A stretch of DNA of 64,000 bases from Achromobacter deleyi (GCF_016127315.1 NZ_CP065997.1:6696001-6760000), one strand, 5' to 3'; shown: positions 28,901 to 39,035, counted from the first letter of the stretch. Program-made: numbers and translations. The notes: generated from the sequence alone by a model not told the origin.

Positions 28901-29002
28901 CACCGATTTGAGGTCAACGCCGGCCGAGCGCAGCTGTTCCAGCAGCACATTGGCAGGCATTTTCAGCTCGGTAGCGAACTGGGCGACGGTGTTACTCGAC
29001 AT
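25952..29002 (-). CDS. infB: Translation initiation factor IF-2
   Basis: GTPase that brings fMet-tRNA to the 30S subunit. The 1016-residue protein is long for the family. An IF2N domain at about residues 1-60 is followed by a long Pro/Ala/Glu-rich low-complexity linker (about 110-410), a second IF2N domain (near 430-480) and the GTPase core with [17 protein letters not shown] and TKID. The C-terminal tRNA-binding domains follow. The ATG at 29002 follows GGGAAGAGAG. As in E. coli, shorter isoforms from internal starts are possible. It is the third gene of the operon. Confidence 0.96.
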   Translation of the reverse strand: MSSNTVAQFATELKMPANVLLEQLRSAGVDLKSVDDSVTDSDKAKLLESLRRAHGATEGKKITLTRRQTSEIRQADATGRSRTIQVEVRKKRVFVKRDPSEIALEQAAAARAEEEAGAEEAQQVSAPVASEVAAPVEPRDAAPVQAPAPAPVQEPVAVEAPAPVEAPAPVESVAAEVPAPVAAPAAEVQAQPEPEPTSAPAPAEPVAEEAKPEVKTESTEPKAEEAKPEPVVLANTSEPSSSQAAAPVAQVPPAAKSEPVKPAAKPVESAAPAAKIGNRADNRRAGPPLAASATGAGRDEARRAAEAEAAALREMLNRPRKVLRAPEPEAPPAAAAPISGTLHKPAGKPGAAPGAKKDAKPAAPGTKKTIKTAEVASTWSDDASRKKPADKPAAPASRDGWRAGGKGGGKSGGRGGRNQHNDRRNEPAPQEFIAREVHVPETISVADLAHKMSVKAAEVIKQLMKLGQMVTINQVLDQETAMIVVEELGHVAIAAKLDDPEAFLDETASVSEAEQLPRAPVVTVMGHVDHGKTSLLDYIRRAKVAAGEAGGITQHIGAYHVETERGMVTFLDTPGHEAFTAMRARGAKATDIVILVCAADDGVMPQTREAIHHAKAAGVPMVVAMTKIDKPSANPERVKQELVAEEVVPEEYGGDVPFVPVSAKTGEGIDALLENVLLQAELLELKAPVDSAAKGLVIEARLDKGRGPVATILVQSGTLNRGDVVLAGASFGRVRAMLDENGKPIQAAGPSIPVEIQGLTEVPAAGDELMVLSDERKAREIALFRQGKFRDVKLARQQAAKLESMFDNLGEGTQTLALIVKTDVQGSQEALVQSLTKLSTDEVRVQVVHAAVGGISESDINLAIASNAVVIGFNVRAEASAKKLAETNGIDVRYYNIIYDAVDEVKAAMSGMLAPEKKEEIIGLVEIREVYSISRIGNIAGCMVLDGLVRRDSQVRLLRNNVVQWTGQLDSLRRFKDDVKEVKSGFDCGLTLRGNNDIQVGDQLEVFEIKEIARTL

Positions 29003-29048
29003 TAGGCTCTCTCTTCCCTATATGCAGCTATTACAAACAACGTGAACA

Positions 29049-29077
29049 TGCGGCGGACTTGACGGCCATCCGCCGCA
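29049..29077 (-). other. Perfect 9-bp hairpin between nusA and infB
   Basis: TGCGGCGGA and TCCGCCGCA form a perfect stem with an 11-base loop in the 92-base gap between nusA and infB. No U-run follows, so it is more likely an mRNA processing or stability element than a terminator. Confidence 0.5.
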
Positions 29078-29094
29078 GACCCGTGTCCTTTTGG

Positions 29095-30573
29095 TTATTC
29101 TTCATCGAACCAATGGGCGCGGGCACGCATGATGAGGTCGCTGGCTTCCTGCTCGGTCAGGCCGGCGATTTCCGCCAGCTCGTCCGTCGCCAGTTCGGCC
29201 AGATCATCACGCGTATGCACTTGACGCTCGGCCAGCTTGGCGGCCAGTTCGGGCGTCACGCCTTCGAGTTCGAGCAGATCCTGCGCCGTTTCAAGGCGCT
29301 CTTCCTGGGCGATGGCCTCGGTCAGCAGCGCATTGCGGGCACGGGCGCGCAACTCATTGATGGTGTCTTCGTCGAACGCCTCGATCTCCAGCAGTTCCTG
29401 CATGGGGACGTAGGCGATTTCCTCGATACCGGTGAAACCTTCGTCGATCAGGATGTCGGCGACTTCCTCATCGACGTCCAGCTTGTTCATGAACGTGGTG
29501 CGCAGGCCCGAACGCTCGACTTCCTGGCGGTTCAGGCTTTCTTCCGGCGTCATGATGTTGATCTGCCAGCCGGTCAGCTCGGAAGCCAGGCGCACGTTCT
29601 GGCCCTTGGCGCCGATCGCCTTGGGCAGGTTTTCCTCGTCGACCACCACGTCCATCGCGTGCTTGTCTTCGTCCACCACGATGGACTCGACGTTGGCCGG
29701 CGCCAGGGCGCCGATGACGAACTGCGCGGGATCTTCCGACCACAGCACGATGTCGACCTGCTCGCCGCCCAGCTCGTTGCGCACGGCGGTCACGCGCGAA
29801 CCGCGCATGCCGACGCAGGTGCCGATGGGGTCGATACGCTTATCGTATGCCACCACGGCGATCTTCGCACGCACGCCGGCGTCGCGAGCGGCCGCCTTGA
29901 TCTCGAGCAGGCCCTGCTCGATCTCGGGCACTTCATTCTCGAACAGCTGGCGGATGAACTCGGGCGAGGTGCGCGACAGGATCACCTGCTGGCCGCGGGC
30001 CGCATGGTCGACGCGCAGGACGAAAGCGCGGACGCGGTCGGCGACCCGGAGGTTTTCCTTCGGGATCATTTCGGAGCGCGGCAGGCGCGCTTCGATCTTG
30101 CCGGTCTCGATGATGGCGTCGCCCTTGTCCATGCGCTTGATGGTGCCGGACACGATGGTTTCGCCGCGGTCGAGGAAGTCGTTCAGGACCTGCTCGCGCT
30201 CGGCGTCACGGATCTTCTGCAGGATCGCCTGCTTGGCGGCCTGGGCGCCGATACGGCCGAACTCGATCGGCTCGAGCGGTTCCTCGATGTACTCACCCAC
30301 CTGGATGTTGGGCACGATCTCGACGGCGTCCGACAGCATTTCCTGCTTGTCGGGTTCTTGCAGGCCCGCTTCGTCGGGCACCACCAGCCAGCGGCGGAAA
30401 CCTTCGTGGTCACCGGTTTCACGATCGATGGCAACACGAATGTCCGCATCATCCTTGAAGCGCTTTTTCATGGCCGAGGCCAGCGCGCTTTCCAGCGCCC
30501 CGAACACGACATCACGCGTGACGTTCTTTTCACGCGCCAAGGCATCGACCAACAGAAGAATTTCGCGACTCAT
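29095..30573 (-). CDS. nusA: Transcription termination/antitermination protein NusA
   Basis: RNA polymerase-binding factor that lengthens pauses and aids termination or antitermination. The 492-residue protein has the N-terminal polymerase-binding domain (about 1-125), S1 domain (about 135-200), two KH domains (about 200-345, including GMRGSRV and IGAKGQNV) and two C-terminal acidic repeats (about 360-490). Its start overlaps the rimP stop by four bases. The operon leader carries a terminator-like hairpin, so NusA could act on its own operon. Confidence 0.96.
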   Translation of the reverse strand: MSREILLLVDALAREKNVTRDVVFGALESALASAMKKRFKDDADIRVAIDRETGDHEGFRRWLVVPDEAGLQEPDKQEMLSDAVEIVPNIQVGEYIEEPLEPIEFGRIGAQAAKQAILQKIRDAEREQVLNDFLDRGETIVSGTIKRMDKGDAIIETGKIEARLPRSEMIPKENLRVADRVRAFVLRVDHAARGQQVILSRTSPEFIRQLFENEVPEIEQGLLEIKAAARDAGVRAKIAVVAYDKRIDPIGTCVGMRGSRVTAVRNELGGEQVDIVLWSEDPAQFVIGALAPANVESIVVDEDKHAMDVVVDEENLPKAIGAKGQNVRLASELTGWQINIMTPEESLNRQEVERSGLRTTFMNKLDVDEEVADILIDEGFTGIEEIAYVPMQELLEIEAFDEDTINELRARARNALLTEAIAQEERLETAQDLLELEGVTPELAAKLAERQVHTRDDLAELATDELAEIAGLTEQEASDLIMRARAHWFDEE

Positions 30574-31076
30574 CGCTTTTTGCCCTTGAAATCCAGAACG
30601 GGGTCCAGTTTTGCACGCTCGATATCCTCGACCGTGAAATTCAACACCTGGACTTCGTTCTTTTTTGCCTCAAATTCGAGACCGAACACGGTCTTGTGCA
30701 TCCCAGCCGCGGCGTCCGGAGCTGCGGGCGCGTCTTCCTCGGGCACGGTCAACGTGCCGGAAAAGACCTTGCGTCCGTCCAATGCCTCGCGCAGCTTGAT
30801 CTCGATGCGTTCGCCTGCGAAACGGCGGAATTCGGCCTCGTTGCGCAGCGGGCGATCAATGCCCGGCGAACCGACTTCCAGCCGCTTGTAGTCGATGTTC
30901 TCGACCTCGTACACCCGCGACAATTGGCGGGACACTTGCTCGCAGTCTTCGATGCGCACACCGCCGACCCGATCGATCGTGACGCGCAAAAGGCCCAGCG
31001 CGGCACGTTCGACGTCGACGAGTTCGACGTCCATGCCGGCCAGTGCCTCTTCGGTCAATGCGAATAAATCAGCCAT
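30570..31076 (-). CDS. rimP: Ribosome maturation factor RimP
   Basis: 30S assembly factor of 168 residues with the two-domain YhbC/RimP fold (motifs [11 protein letters not shown] and [11 protein letters not shown]). I start it at the ATG at 31076 ([11 protein letters not shown]). The extension to 31121 would lie inside the leader hairpin. The ribosome binding site is weak (GAG inside the U-run of that hairpin). It is the first gene of the six-gene operon. Confidence 0.93.
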   Translation of the reverse strand: MADLFALTEEALAGMDVELVDVERAALGLLRVTIDRVGGVRIEDCEQVSRQLSRVYEVENIDYKRLEVGSPGIDRPLRNEAEFRRFAGERIEIKLREALDGRKVFSGTLTVPEEDAPAAPDAAAGMHKTVFGLEFEAKKNEVQVLNFTVEDIERAKLDPVLDFKGKKR

Positions 31077-31082
31077 ATACTC

Positions 31083-31109
31083 AAAAAAAATGGGCTGCAC
31101 GCCCAGCCC
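31083..31109 (-). terminator. Terminator-like hairpin directly before rimP (candidate attenuator)
   Basis: On the minus strand GGGCTG-GGCGTG-CAGCCC is followed by A and eight T residues, and the rimP ATG starts seven bases after the T-run. The hairpin is too far (about 470 bases) from the rluB stop to be its natural terminator, so it may control read-through into rimP-nusA-infB. Confidence 0.6.
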
Positions 31110-31578
31110 ACCGTATTGCACAGTGCCCAGCCGCCACCCTACTGCACGTAAGGAGCAATGCTGGGCAGTGCCCTATATTGCGACCTAAATTTCGGCTCGC
31201 GCCGCCCTTGCGACGCACCCGCCAACTCAGCGAGGGCAGTCAGCCCAAACCCGTTTCACCGAGACCACCTGCGCCGCAAAACCACTGCGACCACATGGGC
31301 TCCAGCCATGAAACCGGCCAACGGCCCATCTGACGCCCCGTCAGCGACCCGCCTGCCCAGACAGTCCGTACAACCCGCGCAGCCATGAAAAACGCCGCAT
31401 GAGCGGCAAAGCAACGGCGCGAACCGACAGGCCAACGGCGTTAACGGACAGACGCGAAGCCATGAAAACCATTGATTTTACCAGATAAACCGGAAAAACG
31501 CCTGATTCGTCACGGGCTTACGCTTATGTGGGACGGATCGAGCCAGCGGCGCCGCGCGGACGCCGCTCCGGCGGGGGT
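31110..31578 (-). other. Long gene-free leader between rluB and rimP
   Basis: About 470 bases without a supported gene. On the minus strand it would be the 5' leader of the rimP operon. It contains a near-perfect 11-bp inverted repeat (31160-31170 with 31121-31131, one mismatch) whose GCCCAGC arm can also pair with the GCTGGGC in the terminator-like hairpin at 31083-31109. Short frames here have no recognisable product. Confidence 0.55.
31475..31483 (-). promoter_or_regulatory. Possible extended -10 promoter of the rimP operon
   Basis: The minus strand reads TGGTAAAAT, an extended -10 of TGn plus TAAAAT, in an A+T-rich patch just after rluB. No good -35 is seen. It would give a leader of nearly 400 nt. 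Confidence 0.4.
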
Positions 31579-33390
31579 TTAGCGCCCCCGGCCGCCCCGG
31601 CCACCCATCACGCCCAGGCGCGACTCATGGGCCGATGCGCCGCGAGGCTGCCAGTCGTCGCCACGCGGCGACGCCGCATTACGGGCCGCGCGCGGCTTGC
31701 CGCCGGCGCCCGGACCCTTGTTACCGCCACCCGCGCCACCGCCACCGGCGCGCGGACCGTCAGCCTTGTTGCCGCCACGGCCGGCGCCCGCCGGCTTGCC
31801 ACCGCGAGCGGCATTGCCGCCACGCGCGGCCGGCTTGCCGCCGCCACCCGCCTTGCCACCCGCCGGCTTGCGACCGGCGCCCGCCGGCGCATCCACCGCA
31901 CCCGTCGCCGCGGCCGGACCATTGGCGGCTGCGGCGCGCGCGCCGCGCGGCTTGCCGCCGCCGCCCGCCTTGCCACCCGCACGACCGCCCGGCTTGCCGC
32001 CGCCACCCGTGCCACCACCCGCCGCGCCGCGGCCACCCGCGGGCTTGCCGCCCTTGCGGTTGCCGGCGGCTTCGCCCGCCAGGGGGTGACCGTTGGCGTA
32101 GCCGCCGGCGATCATCAGGCCAGTACCAAAAGGATCGGACGGACACGCCGCCGCCTGGCCGGCGCTGCCGGCACGGCCGCCCTGGATCTTGCCGCGGCGG
32201 CCGATACGGGCGCCGTTCATGCCATTGCGATCCATCGTGCCGAAGCCCGGAGGCAAGGCGCTGTCATGCGATTGCGGCTGCTTGGAACGGCGGCGGTTGC
32301 CGCCGGATTCGTCGTCTTCACGCAACAGGCCCAGCTGCACCATCAGCGCGGTGACCAGCGAGGCGTCGAGTTCTTCCCAGCGGCCACGGCGCAGCGTGCG
32401 CGGCAGCACCACATCACCGAAGCGGGTGCGGATCAGTCGGCTGACCGTCACGCCCACCGCCTCGAACATGCGGCGCACTTCGCGGTTGCGCCCTTCCTGC
32501 AGGGTCACGCGGTACCAGCGGTTGCTGCCGTCGCCGCCCAGGTAGTCGAGCGCGCCGAACGCGGCCACGCCGTCTTCCAGCTCGATGCCGTCGACCAGCG
32601 ACTGGCGCTGCGCCTCGTCCATCTCGCCCAGCACGCGCACCGCGTATTCACGCTCGGTGCCGTAACGCGGGTGCATGATGCGGTTGGCCATGTCGCCCGA
32701 GGTCGTGAAGATCAGCAGGCCTTCGGTATTCAGGTCGAGGCGGCCGACCGACAGCCACTTGCCGGTGCGCAGTTTGGGCAGGCGCGCGAACACGCTGGCG
32801 CGGCCGCCCGGATCGTCATGACTGACGATCTCGCCGGCCGGCTTGTGATACAGGATCACGCGCGGCGGCTTCTTGGTGTTGGTGCGCATGATGGGCTTGC
32901 CATTGACGCGCACCTGGTCGTTCGGGGCCACGCGCTGGCCAATATGGGCCGGCTCGCCGTTGACCGACACGCGGCCGGCGACGATCAACTCTTCCATCTC
33001 GCGGCGCGAGCCGATGCCGGCGTCGGCCAGCACCTTGTGCAGCTTCGGCATCACCGCTTCGCTGTTCAGGTACTTGCCCAGGCGCTGCTCCATGCGGTCA
33101 GCGGTTTCCAGGTACGACAGGGCCTGCTCGGCTTCCTGCTCGCCCCCACGGCTGTCCGCGTTGTCGGCGGCAGCCTGGGCGGGCGCGGCGGCCTGCCCTT
33201 CGGCAGCCGGCGCCTGCTCGGCGGCGGCGTCGCCGCGACGGCGGCGGAACGGGGTGCGCAGCTTGCGGCCACGGCCGCGGGCCTCGCCTTCGGCGGCCGG
33301 CTCGCGGCCAGCGGAGGCTTCCGCCGGCGCATTGGAAACGGCGTCATCCGGACGGGGATTGTCGTCCTGCATTGCTGTATTCGTTGTCAC
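31579..33390 (-). CDS. rluB: 23S rRNA pseudouridine synthase, RluB type
   Basis: Makes pseudouridine near the peptidyl-transferase centre (U2605 in E. coli). The central part has an S4 RNA-binding domain (about residues 105-165) and the synthase domain with [14 protein letters not shown] containing the catalytic Asp. I choose the GTG at 33390, which has GGAG eight bases upstream, giving 603 residues; an ATG at 33372 and a TTG at 33411 are alternatives. The protein is about twice the E. coli length because of an N-terminal Ala/Arg-rich segment and a C-terminal tail of about 230 residues made almost only of Gly, Ala, Lys, Arg and Pro in GGKPAGG-like repeats. It lies 17 bases after scpB. Confidence 0.9.
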   Translation of the reverse strand: MTTNTAMQDDNPRPDDAVSNAPAEASAGREPAAEGEARGRGRKLRTPFRRRRGDAAAEQAPAAEGQAAAPAQAAADNADSRGGEQEAEQALSYLETADRMEQRLGKYLNSEAVMPKLHKVLADAGIGSRREMEELIVAGRVSVNGEPAHIGQRVAPNDQVRVNGKPIMRTNTKKPPRVILYHKPAGEIVSHDDPGGRASVFARLPKLRTGKWLSVGRLDLNTEGLLIFTTSGDMANRIMHPRYGTEREYAVRVLGEMDEAQRQSLVDGIELEDGVAAFGALDYLGGDGSNRWYRVTLQEGRNREVRRMFEAVGVTVSRLIRTRFGDVVLPRTLRRGRWEELDASLVTALMVQLGLLREDDESGGNRRRSKQPQSHDSALPPGFGTMDRNGMNGARIGRRGKIQGGRAGSAGQAAACPSDPFGTGLMIAGGYANGHPLAGEAAGNRKGGKPAGGRGAAGGGTGGGGKPGGRAGGKAGGGGKPRGARAAAANGPAAATGAVDAPAGAGRKPAGGKAGGGGKPAARGGNAARGGKPAGAGRGGNKADGPRAGGGGAGGGNKGPGAGGKPRAARNAASPRGDDWQPRGASAHESRLGVMGGRGGRGR

Positions 33391-33407
33391 TGGGACAGCT
33401 CCGAATT

Positions 33408-34616
33408 TCAAACTTGGGGAGGCCTGCCGGTGGCAGGCGCATCATCATCGGGGGACTCCGGTTCGCGCTCAGCCTCGGGCTGAGCGGAATCCGGCTCGGC
33501 AGGCTCCGCCACGGCGGAGCCGGTATCAGGCTCAAACGGCCCGGCGCCAGGCACCAGGGGTTCGGCCTCGTCTATCGGTTCGGTCGGTTTCGCGCTTTCC
33601 GCGTGCTCGACAAGTTCATCCGCGGCGCCGGATTCGGCGCGTGCGTCGGAACTGCCAGTCTCTGCGGGGTTTTCGGACAACCCGCTATGCGCCTCTTGGG
33701 CGACATCCACACCCGGCGCATCGGCTTCATCGAAGCGCCCGGCATTCTCGATGCCCACGGATGGCGCATCGGACAAGATTTCGGCTTGCGCCCGGACGGT
33801 GGAATCGTCGGCGGGAATCGCGTCTTCTTCTGAGCGCGAAAGCGGGGATTCTACGCCATCATCCGCCGCGATGGGGGCACCGTCGTCCGAAACAGACAAT
33901 TCCGCCTCTGGAATACTGGCTTGCACGCCCGCCTCGGCAAGGGTGCCCTGCCCTTCGCCATTATCGGCGACGGCAGCAGTTTCTGCACCCTCGGCGGACT
34001 CTGTGCCCTCGGCGGAATCAACGCCTTCGGCGGCGTCGGCGGCGTCCGCCAACTGCTGCACTTCGCCCAGGTCCAGGCCAGCCAGCGCGGCGGCGGCATG
34101 CGTGGATTCCAGCGCGGGCAATTCGTCCAGCGCGCGCAGGCCGAGGTCATCGAGGAACTGGCGCGTGGTGCCGAACAGGGCCGGACGGCCCGGCGCATCG
34201 CGGTGGCCAATGACTTCGATCCAGCCGCGGTCTTCCAGCGCCTTCACGATGTTCGACGACACGGTCACGCCGCGGATGTCCTCGATGTCACCGCGCGTCA
34301 CCGGCTGGCGCCAGGCCACGATGGCCAGGGTTTCCATCACCGCGCGGGAGTACTTCGGCGGCTTCTCGGGATTGAGTCGTTCCAGGTAGCGCTGCATGTG
34401 CGGGCGGCTCTGGAAACGCCACCCCGTCGCCAGCTGCACCAATTCCAGGCCGCCATCGGCCCAGTTGTTCTGCAGCGTTTCCAGCAACGTGCGCAAGGCG
34501 CTGTTGTCGAATTGTTCATCGTCCCCGAACAGCTTGCGCATTTCGGACAGTTGCATCGGCTGCACCGCGCAAAGCAGCGCGGTTTCCAGCACGAGTATCG
34601 CCTCGCTATCGTTCAT
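33408..34616 (-). CDS. scpB: Segregation and condensation protein B with long acidic tail
   Basis: Non-SMC subunit of the SMC-ScpAB condensin. The first about 180 residues form the two winged-helix domains (motifs [20 protein letters not shown] and EDIRGV). The remaining about 220 residues are a low-complexity tail very rich in Asp, Glu, Ala, Ser and Pro; typical ScpB proteins are about 200 residues. The start is the ATG at 34616. The gene is followed closely by rluB, a common pairing. No scpA is in the window. Confidence 0.9.
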   Translation of the reverse strand: MNDSEAILVLETALLCAVQPMQLSEMRKLFGDDEQFDNSALRTLLETLQNNWADGGLELVQLATGWRFQSRPHMQRYLERLNPEKPPKYSRAVMETLAIVAWRQPVTRGDIEDIRGVTVSSNIVKALEDRGWIEVIGHRDAPGRPALFGTTRQFLDDLGLRALDELPALESTHAAAALAGLDLGEVQQLADAADAAEGVDSAEGTESAEGAETAAVADNGEGQGTLAEAGVQASIPEAELSVSDDGAPIAADDGVESPLSRSEEDAIPADDSTVRAQAEILSDAPSVGIENAGRFDEADAPGVDVAQEAHSGLSENPAETGSSDARAESGAADELVEHAESAKPTEPIDEAEPLVPGAGPFEPDTGSAVAEPAEPDSAQPEAEREPESPDDDAPATGRPPQV

Positions 34617-34643
34617 CGAGATTCAAATTCAAAAAGGGCTAAC

Positions 34644-34672
34644 TTGCGTTAGGTTGAAAATAAGGCTACTAT
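34644..34672 (+). promoter_or_regulatory. Promoter of the initiator tRNA gene
   Basis: TTGCGT (34644-34649) and TACTAT (34667-34672) are separated by exactly 17 bases, and the tRNA begins 12 bases after the -10. Confidence 0.75.
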
Positions 34673-34684
34673 TCTTTTCTCAGA

Positions 34685-34761
<77 letters not shown>

Positions 34762-34769
34762 AATTGATC

Positions 34770-34797
34770 AAGGCCTGGCGAATGCGCCGGGCCTTTT
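34770..34797 (+). terminator. Intrinsic terminator of tRNA-fMet
   Basis: AAGGCC-TGGCG / CGCCG-GGCCTT with an AATG loop is followed by a T-run. It starts nine bases after the CCA end. Confidence 0.85.
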
Positions 34798-35482
34798 TCA
34801 TTTGCGGCCGGCACGTTGAAAACAAATACGTTGAAAACACGCAGGGCGCCATCAGCCAAGGCGAGCCCACGCCAGGCAGCGACCCGCGCAGCCGCCCGAA
34901 CCACGCCATGGGCGGGACGGCTACAGACAGCGCTGGTTTGCGTATTTCTCACGAGAATCCTGTATTTACCACCAACCGCCGCGGGCTCGCGCGGCGATAC
35001 TCACGCCATTCAAGATGGGCTGCGCGCAGCCCCCGGCCATGGCGGGGACAAATCCATCAGCGACGGATTCGTTCAAGCAAAATCTGGAAAGCTGGCAAAT
35101 GCGCCAACACGCCTGCGGAACACGCCACCATTTGGCGCCATTCCCGCGGCAACCGACATTGCGGTAATCGATATTGCGGTATTCGAGATCAAGGACCTGA
35201 ATCGTCAGGCATCGGCCAATGGCACCCTGCGCCTGCGGCCGTCATCCGGAAAATCCGGTGCGCCTCTCCCCTGGTGCTCCTGGCGCCCGGCCCTGCGGGA
35301 CCTGGCCTGACAAGCCGGGAACCCAATACGCCGGAACCACGATTCTTAGATATTTTCCAAGACTGCATGCTGGCGGACGATGGCAAAGGCCCTGAAGCAC
35401 AGCGCCCGGCCCGTCGAGGCAGCACCCAAATTATACCGTTATATACCCCGCCCTCAACCCGGCGCCTCGAAGCGAGGACGGC
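34798..35482. other. Gene-free stretch after tRNA-fMet
   Basis: About 685 bases without a convincing gene. Frames up to 240 residues exist but have no family resemblance, no good start sites and composition unlike the neighbours. Visible items are a promoter-like TTGCGT-N17-TGTATT pair (34938-34966), a 16-base palindrome GGGCTGCGCGCAGCCC (35017-35032) and a tandem 15-base repeat ATTGCGGTAATCGAT/ATTGCGGTATTCGAG (35158-35187). G+C looks lower than average. It could be a decayed insertion beside a tRNA gene, but I see no integrase remnant. Confidence 0.45.
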
Positions 35483-36382
35483 TTAGGACTGATCCCAAGG
35501 GGCAGGCCCGAGCCGTTCCACCAGGAAATCCAGCATCGAGCGCAGGATCAGGGGCATCTGCCGGCGCGACGCGTACACGCCGTAGATGCCGAGTTCCTGC
35601 GGTTTGGCCTGCGGCAGAATGACCTTCAGACGCCCCTGCGCCACATACTCGGCGGCGTAGTAAGTTGGCAACATCGCGACGCCGGCGCCTTCCAGCGCCG
35701 CCTGCAGCAGCACCGACACCTCGTTGGCGCTGATGTTGCCGCTGACCGGCACGTCGACCGGCACGCCCTCGCGCTCGAAGCGCCACAGGCTCTTGCCGAA
35801 ATAGGAGTGGGTCAGGCAGTTGCGCAGCGACAGGTCCTCGACCCGCGCCGGCTCGCCCTCGCGCTGCAGGTAATCAGGCGAGGCGCAGACGATGGAACGG
35901 CAGACGGCCAGCTTGCGCGCGATCAGGTTCGGATCGAGGTCATTGGTGATGCGCACAGCCAGGTCGACCCGCTCCTCGACCAGGTTGACCGTCCGGTCGA
36001 CCAGCATCAGGTCCACCGAGGTGCCCGGATGCAGCTTGACGTAGTCGGTGATGACCCGCGCCAGGTGCCGGGAGCCGAACGACATGCTGGTGGTCATGCG
36101 CAACAGGCCGCGCGGCGTATCCTCGGGCGTGGAGACCGCGCTGCGCAGGTCGCCCACCATGTCGAGCATCTGCCGGCAGCGCGGCAGCGTCTCGGCGCCG
36201 GCTGGCGTCAGGCTGAGGCGGCGGGTGGTGCGATGCAGCAGGCGCACGCCGACCCACTGCTCCATTTCGGCCAGGTAGCGCGACACCATCGCGCGCGACA
36301 TATCCAGATGAACCGCCGCCGCCGACAAACTGCCTCTGTCGGCGACCTCGACGAATACCTGCATCGCTTTCAATCGGTCCAT
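35483..36382 (-). CDS. LysR-family regulator (CrgA/DntR-like single gene)
   Basis: Regulator of 299 residues: N-terminal MDRLKAMQVFVEVADRGSLS with recognition helix MSRAMVSRYLAEME, then an effector domain. I start it at the ATG at 36382; the longer frame to 36460 has no similarity. There is no divergent partner gene close by (the next gene upstream is on the same strand), so its target is unknown. Confidence 0.82.
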   Translation of the reverse strand: MDRLKAMQVFVEVADRGSLSAAAVHLDMSRAMVSRYLAEMEQWVGVRLLHRTTRRLSLTPAGAETLPRCRQMLDMVGDLRSAVSTPEDTPRGLLRMTTSMSFGSRHLARVITDYVKLHPGTSVDLMLVDRTVNLVEERVDLAVRITNDLDPNLIARKLAVCRSIVCASPDYLQREGEPARVEDLSLRNCLTHSYFGKSLWRFEREGVPVDVPVSGNISANEVSVLLQAALEGAGVAMLPTYYAAEYVAQGRLKVILPQAKPQELGIYGVYASRRQMPLILRSMLDFLVERLGPAPWDQS

Positions 36383-36526
36383 GATTGTCTCGATTCTTGC
36401 ACCAGACTTTCTGGTTATACCGTATTTCCATGCATTTTCAGCACATGAAATGACGGCCATCCAGCCATTTCAAGACAATCGGCAGGCGTGCCGGCCGCAC
36501 CAGCGAGCAGCGCTATGGCCGACCCA

Positions 36527-37537
36527 TCAGGCGGGGAACTGGCCCAACGCCGCGCACACCTCGGCCCGCACCGCATCCACGTCCGCCCCTCTGACGATAT
36601 AGACCAGCCGCGACAGGCGGTCATCGCCCGGCCACTGGGGCAACGCCCGGATCGGATAGAGCTCGCCATGGACGCCATGAACTTCGCAGGGCAAGGCTTC
36701 ACCTTCGAAGCACACCAGCCCCTTCATCCGCAACAGTGCCGGGCCGAACCGCTCCTGCACGCGCGACACACCCGCCAGGAAGGCGGCGCGCCCGATCGGC
36801 GCGACCAGCGTCAGCGAAAAGCTCGCCACCTGCGCGTGGCGCGCGGCCATCGGCTTGGCGAACGCCCGCAGCCAGCCCGCCAGGTCGGTGCCGTCACGCC
36901 GCGCCTGCGTGTCGGGGCCCTCCTGCAACGTGCCGACCAACGGCGCGTCGGTGCGCTGCACGCAGCGCCGCGCGCCCGGATTGACCGCGGCCACGGCCTG
37001 CTCCACCGCGCGCAATTGCGCGGCGTCAGCCAGGTCGGATTTGCCGAGGACGACCGTATCGGCCAGGGCCATTTGCCGCAGCGCTTCCGGCTGCGTCTCC
37101 ATCTGCTGCGGGCCATGGCGCACGTCGACCACCACGATGGCGCCCTGGTAGGCATAGCGCTCGGCCAGGAAGCGGTCGTGCTTGAGCGTGAAGAGCACCG
37201 GCGCCGGGTCCGCCAGGCCACTGGTCTCGATCAGCACCCGGCGAAATGGCTTGATGCGGCGATTGAGCGCCAGCATGAACAGCTCGCGCAGGGTGTCAGC
37301 CACCGCGCCGCTGACCACGCAGCACAGGCAGCCGCCCTCGATCAACACGATGTTGTCCTGCGCCAGGCGGACCAGATGATGGTCCACGCCGATGTCGCCG
37401 TATTCATTGACGATGACCACCGCGTCGGCATAGGCCGGCTCACGCAGCAGGCGATTGAGCAGCGTCGTCTTGCCGCTGCCCAGGAACCCCGAAATCACCG
37501 TCACGCCGATGCGCTTGTCGCCTTCCGCTGCCATCAC
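36527..37537 (-). CDS. COG0523 (CobW/YjiA) metal-chaperone GTPase, 336 residues
   Basis: G3E-family GTPase thought to deliver metal, usually zinc, to client proteins. It shows Walker A SGFLGSGKTT, the metal-binding CxCC motif in EGGCLCCVV, the switch region ETSGLADP and the GKSD guanine motif. A C-terminal CobW domain spans about residues 230-335. It lies 25 bases after a second COG0523 gene and is likely cotranscribed with it from the promoter carrying the Zur-like box. Confidence 0.88.
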   Translation of the reverse strand: MMAAEGDKRIGVTVISGFLGSGKTTLLNRLLREPAYADAVVIVNEYGDIGVDHHLVRLAQDNIVLIEGGCLCCVVSGAVADTLRELFMLALNRRIKPFRRVLIETSGLADPAPVLFTLKHDRFLAERYAYQGAIVVVDVRHGPQQMETQPEALRQMALADTVVLGKSDLADAAQLRAVEQAVAAVNPGARRCVQRTDAPLVGTLQEGPDTQARRDGTDLAGWLRAFAKPMAARHAQVASFSLTLVAPIGRAAFLAGVSRVQERFGPALLRMKGLVCFEGEALPCEVHGVHGELYPIRALPQWPGDDRLSRLVYIVRGADVDAVRAEVCAALGQFPA

Positions 37538-37562
37538 CCCACGGGCTCTCGCCCCGCCCTCG

Positions 37563-38834
37563 CTATTGCGCCGCGCCCCAGATGGGGAACGGATCCCGAA
37601 TCGTAGCCAATTCGATCGCCGGGCGGGTCATTTCTTCCTGCGTCATCAGGCACGCCTGAAGCCGCGCCGTCAGCGCCGCCTGATCCATGCCGATGCCGAT
37701 CAGCACCAGTTCCTGGCAGCGGTCGCCATAGATGGGATCCCAGTCGGCCACGATGCGGGCGCGCGACTCGACATCCTCCGGCCAGCGCTCGCGCGGCAGC
37801 GCGGCCCACCAGTATCCGGCCGCACCATGACGCGTGACGGGGCCGGCCTGTGACCAGGAGGCGGCGAACGCGGGCCGCGTCACCAGCCAGAAATAGCCCT
37901 TGGAGCGCACCACGCCAGGCCATTCCTCGTGAATGCAATCCCACAGGCGCTGCGGATGGAACGGCCGCCGCGCGCGAAACACGAAGCTGCCGATGCCGTA
38001 CTCCTCGGTTTCCGGCGTGTGCTCGCCGCGCAGCACCTTGAGCCAGCCCGGCGCCTGCGCCGCTTCCTCGAAGTCGAAGCGTCCCGTATCCAGCACGCGC
38101 GCCAGCGGCACCCGGCCGAACTCGCCGCGCACGATGTCGGCGCGCGGATTGAGCTGGCGCAGGATCGACTCGAGCCGCTCCAGTTCGTCCGCCGCGATCA
38201 GGTCGGTCTTGTTCAGCACCATGACATCACAGAACTCCACCTGCTCGATCAGGAGGTCGACCACGGTGCGCTCGTCTTCCTCGCCCAGCGTCTCGCCACG
38301 CGCGGCCAGGCGATCGTGGCTGGCGTAGTCGCGCAGGAAATTGAAGGCGTCCACCACGGTGACCATGGTGTCCAGCCTTGCCACGTCGGACAGGCTGAGG
38401 CCGTCCTCGTCGCGGAAGGTGAAGGTCTCGGCCACCGGCAGCGGCTCCGAAATGCCGGTGGACTCGATCAGCAGGTAATCGAAGCGTCCCTCGGCGGCCA
38501 GGCGGCGGATCTCGATCAACAGGTCTTCGCGCAACGTACAGCAGATACAGCCGTTGCTCATTTCCACCAGTTTTTCGTCCGCCCGCGACAACGCCGCCCC
38601 GCCCTCGCGCACCAGCCGGGCGTCGATGTTGACGTCCGACATGTCATTGACGATGACCGCCACGCGCCGCCCTTCGCGGTTGTTCAGCACATGGTTGAGC
38701 AAGGTGGTCTTGCCCGCGCCGAGAAAGCCCGACAGCACCGTCACCGGCAGGCGCGCGTCCGACCGCGCCAATCCCGAATCAGGCCCCACGCTCAGCCCCT
38801 GCTCCAGCCCCGCACTCTCGCCATTCGTCCGCAT
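37563..38834 (-). CDS. COG0523 zinc-metallochaperone GTPase (ZigA-like), 423 residues
   Basis: Larger member of the same G3E family, similar to ZigA/ZagA-type zinc chaperones. Motifs are [10 protein letters not shown] (Walker A), NGCICC (CxCC metal site), ESTGISEP and NKTD. A long C-terminal CobW domain follows. I start it at the ATG at 38834. A palindromic Zur-like box lies 21 bases upstream, which supports induction under zinc limitation. It leads a two-gene unit with the 336-residue paralogue. Confidence 0.9.
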   Translation of the reverse strand: MRTNGESAGLEQGLSVGPDSGLARSDARLPVTVLSGFLGAGKTTLLNHVLNNREGRRVAVIVNDMSDVNIDARLVREGGAALSRADEKLVEMSNGCICCTLREDLLIEIRRLAAEGRFDYLLIESTGISEPLPVAETFTFRDEDGLSLSDVARLDTMVTVVDAFNFLRDYASHDRLAARGETLGEEDERTVVDLLIEQVEFCDVMVLNKTDLIAADELERLESILRQLNPRADIVRGEFGRVPLARVLDTGRFDFEEAAQAPGWLKVLRGEHTPETEEYGIGSFVFRARRPFHPQRLWDCIHEEWPGVVRSKGYFWLVTRPAFAASWSQAGPVTRHGAAGYWWAALPRERWPEDVESRARIVADWDPIYGDRCQELVLIGIGMDQAALTARLQACLMTQEEMTRPAIELATIRDPFPIWGAAQ

Positions 38835-38854
38835 GATGCCTCGCCAAAAAGAAA

Positions 38855-38869
38855 TGTTATTACATAACA
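38855..38869 (-). promoter_or_regulatory. Zur-like operator before the COG0523 genes
   Basis: TGTTATTACATAACA is a perfect 6-3-6 inverted repeat closely resembling proteobacterial Zur boxes (TGTTATnnnATAACA type). It lies 21-35 bases upstream of the metallochaperone start, in a promoter position. Regulator identity is inference. Confidence 0.65.
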
Positions 38870-38999
38870 AATCTTACGCGCGCCTCGGTCCTGGAAGCAA
38901 GGCCGCAATGATGGGGGGGTGGGTGATAACAATGAGGGGAGGATGACGGGCCAGCCAGGCCAGGCCCGAACCTCGCCAAACGAACAAACCGCGCGACAA

Positions 39000-39035
39000 A
39001 AACCAAAAGGGCCACTCACTTGCGTGAGTGGCCCT
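39000..39035 (-). terminator. Intrinsic terminator of tRNA-Asn
   Basis: A perfect 12-bp stem AGGGCCACTCAC / GTGAGTGGCCCT with a 4-base loop lies just after the tRNA on the minus strand and is followed by TTTTGGTTTTT. Confidence 0.85.

Noticed and set aside
31528..33483. 651-residue Thr/Ala/Arg repeat frame, possible toxin or adhesin
   Set aside because: It is the complement of the rluB Gly/Lys tail; the repeats are a by-product of that low-complexity coding.
34764..35486. 240-residue frame after tRNA-fMet as a possible new gene
   Set aside because: It starts inside the tRNA terminator, has no ribosome binding site, and its Arg/Pro/Gly-rich sequence has no domain features.
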